From a virus, in IMG/VR virus record IMGVR_UViG_3300046002_002435, positions 1 through 25,833 of that record: 25,833 nucleotides of DNA; one strand, given 5' to 3'. The position numbers were made by a program, and so were the translations under genes. Below the pieces are notes generated by a model, which was not told the origin of the DNA, searched no databases, and worked only from the letters and a program-made list of their open reading frames with translations. Shown here piece after piece: positions 25,101-25,833 of the stretch (position 1 is its first letter; each line of letters opens with the position of its first letter).

Positions 25101-25311
25101 CTACCAACGCATTTTCGAATCCTTGATAATAGTCGTCACCGGTGCCGCCTATAGGTGCATCTTCGAGAGTAGCAAAGCGAAGTCTACTGCCTAGACCAAG
25201 TGCGCCATAGAGCTCTCTGAAGTTTTCATTTACCTTGCGAAACGAGTCGCGTATGCTATCACCGGTACCGTCATTGCCCACAATACCTGTATCAATTACT
25301 TTTCTTGCCAT
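15763..25311 (-). CDS. Giant (3182-aa) tail-fibre/adhesin
   Basis: It begins MARKVIDTGIVGNDGTGDSI, then RDSFRKVNENFRELYGALG, the best copy of the shared docking motif. Near residue 214 LYVATSGSDERVG opens a probable right-handed beta-helix (VAVIGDEFRRTIIRPKKGM near 575-594). Three modules D-x-x-x-x-[IL]-x-x-[LM]-x-[FY]-D-[LI]-x-x-G start at about 698, 1061 and 1207, each followed by helices. Paired YTI-VGTT modules lie near 1637-1680 and 1796-1842, and three H-G-x-x-x-G modules near 814, 1686 and 1861. Seven LTTGA..T.G.I.G.WS repeats (about 2519-2779) and three RDSSGNFSAG modules follow. The last about 130 residues (ARYADLAERYAADREYPVGT onward, including VAGVISANPAF) resemble C-terminal autoproteolytic chaperone domains of phage fibres. 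AGGA precedes the ATG. Confidence 0.9.
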   Translation of the reverse strand: MARKVIDTGIVGNDGTGDSIRDSFRKVNENFRELYGALGLGSRLRFATLEDAPIGGTGDDYYQGFENALVAVNPSESGLIFKQLTAGTGISLNFTDENAIQITNTRSSVANDPSPSLGGNLQAQSGSTQYRIQSLATPITSDEAANKGYADTKIALGGVNALDPAAGNVANSAFGTMTGPLILSRNPRPEDDVTYSGLIAATKNYVDNAGFASVANLYVATSGSDERVGVGASTQGRALPFAYRTLEAALKKAEEIIKSSPPEIGPYRKVLTWTNPDTGVISNCTLTDIAVSPDNGVGFAGRVTLTIDTIRLVAGGYNFKVNEVLRINKVGGATIDAATVRILTVNSEPGTPNGPILTFQLLTGGKFDLTLPVTNVSGNIEVGVANGSEFGTSAEFAITYKVSTAVITSAGSGYSLVSVRVTPDILDTGAVAGFGFADIVGGAIAGITITDQGSKFTEFPDLVVTLPRFEIYTGGQRTDFTGDVTTDSAVARRGRDIREGLYLLGETSGALAQILSHQGELDTTGNELFDVDIKYGTFVNGEAISYGDVANTRQVAVFVETGIYYENLPLKVSQNVAVIGDEFRRTIIRPKKGMSSSPWAFQYFKRDRVIDGLNTSRNDLNAAREDTFGYHYLGNAGEPVYPEANIDNKGFYRSAADLLALNKQFIQEEVIAWINKQIVEEVAPFVDFEYNSDICKRDVGLLIDAMVFDLRYGSAPRTISAALKYKDANNASAVLAVTEQLDQTIAAIRRLETVAQAVIRNIEIVNSEYLAPITGTLITYVEPQVIDTAYTAETGAGGTPVTVSAVTRGNETTITTSPAHGLASGEIVTFRNMTGLTELNGNSYWITVANSTQFNIYTNSARSANVVSTLFGAYTASSGDCVPNGGVIGRLTDVIVDIIDTSSESYNTPLDNDQIDVFLMNDATIIRAMTIQGGGGFGLVLDPEGQILAKSPYAQEGAVFSKSTGRHTFSGGMFVDGFAGNIKFRITNKISTTRLVVDQLKRFPQLPASFIVQDTVYRINYVRDFEYGVGVNGSTATFVLDEVTPWPFDVFTYEKEICRRDVGLIITGLGYDIVLGTNYHSRRAAQSYREANAEIVINDQLDLTIRAIDRAHDRATATLEAIAVSSEYDPSLAVVDQSKLNLRNIIRRGSTAAPTLSITNPTGLASNIANAKILLVANTEFLKQVGTGYITTTYPSLTFSAPDSQKDIERILDSLIYDLVYGGNSETRKAAFAYFNGVGDALVIQLLSTQPEACENALTTVKNAAKQVIVNTTVSPTYGATASQVTASASDGAVAGEIETLMSIIITALNTYRVTGGAEEAKLAAAVASLPAEVLPKLTAALGGYDYDTNRTNARTALESAKVTIQTNVIEFVDANANVYEVLMPGNRSMLSNDFTQINDMGYGLIAANGGLTECVSMFTYYCYTSYYSVTGGQIRGVGGSSAHGVYALAAEGSDPLEVPTPVDLYYELTQGAIVYNDLGSYDNDVNGFIIYVTDYDYPPRDQSEVEIDHGGITGIVRYPVVSAVSESDFPADSTGQKLYRLNLNSDTDGLVVAVPNGTRVTLRTNNEVVLTGGVVGVAVRPSTALKINELFDSQLYRVLEFADYFPPAFESVVVEFVTGVATLVRTVANPASVAAGLFVVGREYTITVVGTTPWGTIGASSSTIGVVFIATGIGTGDGTARPTAKPAHGQKPGYAIKFATSGTLPGGISAGDTYYVLDDGFTDSTFRISSSKNGQPLETTSAGSGSHYFEATKLAATALKDGYNYAEVTLWPRQEFVPVAAPSNPGGPRLVVDAIELVSGYTYYIVTVGTTTWATVGAGAETVGTVFTATGAAVETTGTAVVDSARCTFDHTNDRIDKNSHGFADGDVIRFETSGLMPAGVFSSRQYIVRDSAANTFKLSSYSGGPVIEFSDDGTGIFAVGKVLGRVGDSVLSVVELGPIDAARIVGCRFTFKGYNYVITQYNDADITGETYGEIYLDTPLQDSVIAYDSPITLFAGVQARTEDSQGTLTIRISLTRVTGHDLLEIGTGSYADTNYPSEIYGPPVRIATETLLDTTGEVEYSQVVERGEGRCFFVTTDQFGNFSVGPFFRVDQGTGTVTFSASLALSNLSGLGFKRGVPIAEFSTDTTFSDNATDTVPTENATRGYLDRRLGVSHGGDNIDAARMIPPTTGGFMALSGQLAMKNSMNMNGFRIRNVADPVDPTDAVNRRSISFDAIIANSFPGQAVDAGMTIAFTGAGNEGRAVKIAGDLTVPNDNAVTTGIDSTLNEYNIYIKPDIIDNANINSAAAIAQSKLSMVTASTRAAAAGITQADRGLASFNSAEFTLTSGWVELKTNGIELGKFAQIATDTVLGRSAAGTGDVSAVEFSTVVDEGGSIKKSQYSSLGFLRRTGATTSSQDTDYGVVEAVSAYTGFTDVSANNKLVIRDGSGDIGVRDSYASRAFYVGTSASANKKLADTAVTATGGSINLYGFSGVLGVSIGDGSVSSDKVSSYRNNSHRFRLNDDSAFAPIQVSSIITPDVTTGGASTAGTLTGNWSMATTSNLTLGTGTINASAGTLQSITLTTGAVGTAGSITGAWSLNTTSKIIGQTGSEIDFATGTIKSRTLTTGATITTGTLTGNWSLGSASKIDFSNGTLQSTTLTTGATATAGVITGQWSVAVGSSINTGGTTLTTRAITTGAAATTGTIEGDWSMLTTSNITWGTGYLDMRPGTFYTDTLTTGAAGTAGVITGNWSMATTSNLTLGTGYIDARTGTLYTDTLNTGASGTAGLVTGAWTVDTGSTFVATTIQSQANSATTTATNANTINTIVLRDSSGNFSAGTITAALSGNASTATTWATSRTITLTGDVTGTVSGVNGGGDISITTTISADATVLGTDTTGQYATTVAVTGTGLSCTAPNAADGTAYTITSNATNLNTVSTIVARDSSGNFSAGTISAALSGNATTATAWASGRTITLTGDVTGVSAAFDGSGNLSFATTIAANSVALGTDTTGDYVGTGAVSGNGLSGSATGEGSTFTVTSNATSANTGSTIVFRDASGNFSAGVMTGTATAARYADLAERYAADREYPVGTVVVFGGDKEITTTNTKMDTAVAGVISANPAFRMNCEAGEDNTHPYVALAGRVPCRVAGKIKKGNILVTSGIPGVAVAAVGDIKVGSMIGKALEDYDSDHIGTIEVAVGRA
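16150..16930 (-). repeat. RDSSGNFSAG fibre modules (three)
   Basis: Three copies of RD[SA]SGNFSAG are followed, in the first two, by AALSGNA[ST]TAT.WA..RTITLTGDVTG and about 50 further residues. The DNA is similar enough between copies (for example around 16190, 16520 and 16870) to permit recombination between modules. The type is common in long phage fibres. Confidence 0.8.
16975..17754 (-). repeat. Seven-copy LTTGA...TG.W fibre repeat
   Basis: The coding strand carries seven units of about 34-43 codons: [LV]TTGx-x-x-T-[AT]-G-x-[IL]-x-G-x-W-S-x, followed by a variable SNLTLGTGxIDxxxGTL part. Two units are nearly identical (GNWSMATTSNLTLGTG occurs twice). The unit length varies, which suggests gain and loss of short strands. 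Confidence 0.8.
24277..24298. repeat. Perfect 22-bp palindrome inside the giant fibre gene
   Basis: TACTGTGAGAA at 24277-24287 is the exact inverse complement of TTCTCACAGTA at 24288-24298. Outside it GCTG (24271-24274) can pair with CAGC (24300-24303) after small bulges. It encodes part of the phrase RILTVNS. It is the longest perfect palindrome I noticed here. Function unknown. Confidence 0.7.
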
Positions 25312-25343
25312 AGTAGAATCCTAAGATTTAATGCTTACTCTAC

Positions 25344-25350
25344 TATTTAG
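25344..25350 (-). promoter_or_regulatory. Candidate late promoter core (CTAAATA) for the fibre block
   Basis: On the minus strand CTAAATA lies about 32 nt before the start of the giant fibre gene (25311), inside the 73-bp divergent gap 25312-25384. The spacing fits a -10 element with a leader of about 25 nt. It is the best placed of the TAAATA cores and could drive the long fibre transcript. Confidence 0.4.
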
Positions 25351-25384
25351 TTTGAAAATTTTATAAGCCGGATGTAAATAAACA

Positions 25385-25672
25385 ATGTTCCTAACAACAG
25401 AAATTCAAGAAACTCAATATGTTAGACATAGTAAGCTAGGAGAAGAACATGCTTACACCCGCAATAAAACGCTGGCGGTGTTTCGCTGTGACAATTGCGA
25501 CGAAGTATTCCGTAGAGATCTAAAACATATTGATCGTAAGAGGTTGAGCAACAATTATTTTCACTGTTGCGCAACCTGTGATAGCAAACGCTTTGCTCAA
25601 AGAAAAGGCGTTGAAAAGAAGAAAATTTGGGATATGCCAGCTAGTAGCACACTACCTGTAGGTAGATACTAA
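25385..25672 (+). CDS. Small zinc-ribbon-like protein, unknown function
   Basis: This 95-aa basic protein has two cysteine knuckles: CDNC (35-38) in LAVFRCDNCDEVFRRD, and HCCATC (60-65) in NNYFHCCATCDSKRF. This spacing fits a zinc ribbon, possibly from a group found near nucleases such as HNH enzymes, but no catalytic HNH residues are visible here. The C-terminus is basic (QRKGVEKKKIW) and ends SSTLPVGRY. The ATG at 25385 lies after the divergent gap; the ribosome site is weak (GGATG about 10 nt upstream). It faces away from the fibre block and is followed 25 bp later by the Ala/Pro-rich gene. A nucleic-acid-binding role is plausible but inferred only from the zinc pattern and charge. Confidence 0.8.
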   Translation: MFLTTEIQETQYVRHSKLGEEHAYTRNKTLAVFRCDNCDEVFRRDLKHIDRKRLSNNYFHCCATCDSKRFAQRKGVEKKKIWDMPASSTLPVGRY

Positions 25673-25675
25673 ATA
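25669..25675 (+). promoter_or_regulatory. Candidate late promoter core (CTAAATA) for the Ala/Pro-rich gene
   Basis: CTAAATA overlaps the stop codon of the zinc-ribbon-like gene (TAA at 25670-25672), 22 nt before the next ATG at 25698. It has the same core as the motif ahead of the giant fibre gene. Confidence 0.35.
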
Positions 25676-25697
25676 AAAATCCAAGGAGACTTTTAAT

Positions 25698-25833
25698 ATG
25701 CTAGGATTGATCAAGAAACTATTCGGAGCCAAAGAGGCAGCACCTGCCCCAGCAGTTGAGGCACCGGCCCCTTATAAAGTTGAGGTAGCGCCTGCCCCAG
25801 CAGTTGAGGCAGTAGTTGTTGTTCCGGAAGCAT
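25698..25833 (+). CDS. Ala/Pro/Val-rich protein (C-terminus outside window)
   Basis: The first 45 codons are visible. The protein begins MLGLIKKLFGAKEAAPAPAV, an amphipathic basic helix followed by low-complexity APAPAVEAPAPYKVEV and APAPAVEAVVVVPEA. The AAGGAG ribosome site at 25683-25688 is strong. The N-terminal helix could touch a membrane or partner, and the Ala/Pro linker looks like an extended spacer. The rest is missing, so the family cannot be named. A lysine-rich continuation, as in histone-like phage proteins, is a guess. Confidence 0.75.
   Translation, partial: MLGLIKKLFGAKEAAPAPAVEAPAPYKVEVAPAPAVEAVVVVPEA
25743..25811 (+). repeat. Exact 21-bp direct repeat in the Ala/Pro-rich gene
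   Basis: The 21-bp sequence beginning CCTGCCCCAGCAG is present at 25743-25763 and again at 25791-25811, exactly 48 bp (16 codons) apart, each copy encoding most of APAPAVEA. In-frame spacing points to slippage or unequal recombination growing the linker. Confidence 0.85.

Noticed and set aside
25743-25811. Direct repeat as an attachment or recombination site
   Set aside because: The 48-bp in-frame spacing and Ala/Pro coding explain it; there is no integrase or tRNA near it.

Overview
The window looks like part of the genome of a large marine T4-like tailed phage (myovirus of the cyanophage/pelagiphage type). The marks are a PhoH-like ATPase, a gp44-type clamp-loader subunit, a GroES/gp31-like cochaperonin, a dCMP deaminase, a MazG-like pyrophosphohydrolase, a short nucleotide-sugar dehydrogenase, and about 19 kb of tail-fibre-like genes. 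Genes are packed tightly, with 1-11 nt overlaps and ATGA, GTGA or TAATG junctions. No rRNA, tRNA, integrase, IS element or CRISPR was seen. The exact host cannot be read from this window.

Layout. (1) 1-324: N-terminal part of a leftward gene of unknown function. (2) 325-467: divergent intergenic region with candidate promoters and a hairpin, then phoH rightward (468-1205), whose end overlaps the convergent leftward block by 16 bp. (3) 1190-6366, leftward: a compact block of small genes for nucleotide metabolism (dCMP deaminase, MazG-like), replication (clamp loader, a Pol III alpha fragment), sugar metabolism (UDP-glucose dehydrogenase-like), chaperone function (Cpn10-like), a DUF2452 protein and several unknowns. 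(4) 6366-25311, leftward: tail-fibre/adhesin block of six structural genes (195, 926, 192, 1056, 579 and 3182 aa) plus one HAD-like gene. (5) 25385-25833, rightward: a zinc-ribbon-like small protein and the start of an Ala/Pro-rich protein that runs off the window.

The leftward genes from 25311 down to 1190 are nearly gapless and could be one or a few long transcripts. Five of the six structural proteins begin with versions of one short motif (around G-D-[ST]-[LI]-x-x-[AS]-F-x-K-[VI]-N-x-N-F-x-E-L-Y) and then diverge completely. This suggests one docking sequence carrying alternative or co-assembled adhesins. The adhesin parts include a probable right-handed beta-helix, YadA-head-like repeats, He_PIG-type Ig-like repeats, chitin-binding-like WxxxxxYxxGDxVxY modules, 7-copy and 3-copy fibre repeats, a Hint (hedgehog/intein-like) domain, and a C-terminal domain resembling an autoproteolytic chaperone. 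The most unusual points are the Hint domain in a fibre protein, the stand-alone Pol III alpha palm fragment, the HAD protein lacking its second catalytic Asp, and a perfect 22-bp palindrome inside the giant fibre gene. All functional calls come from reading motifs by eye; no database search was run.
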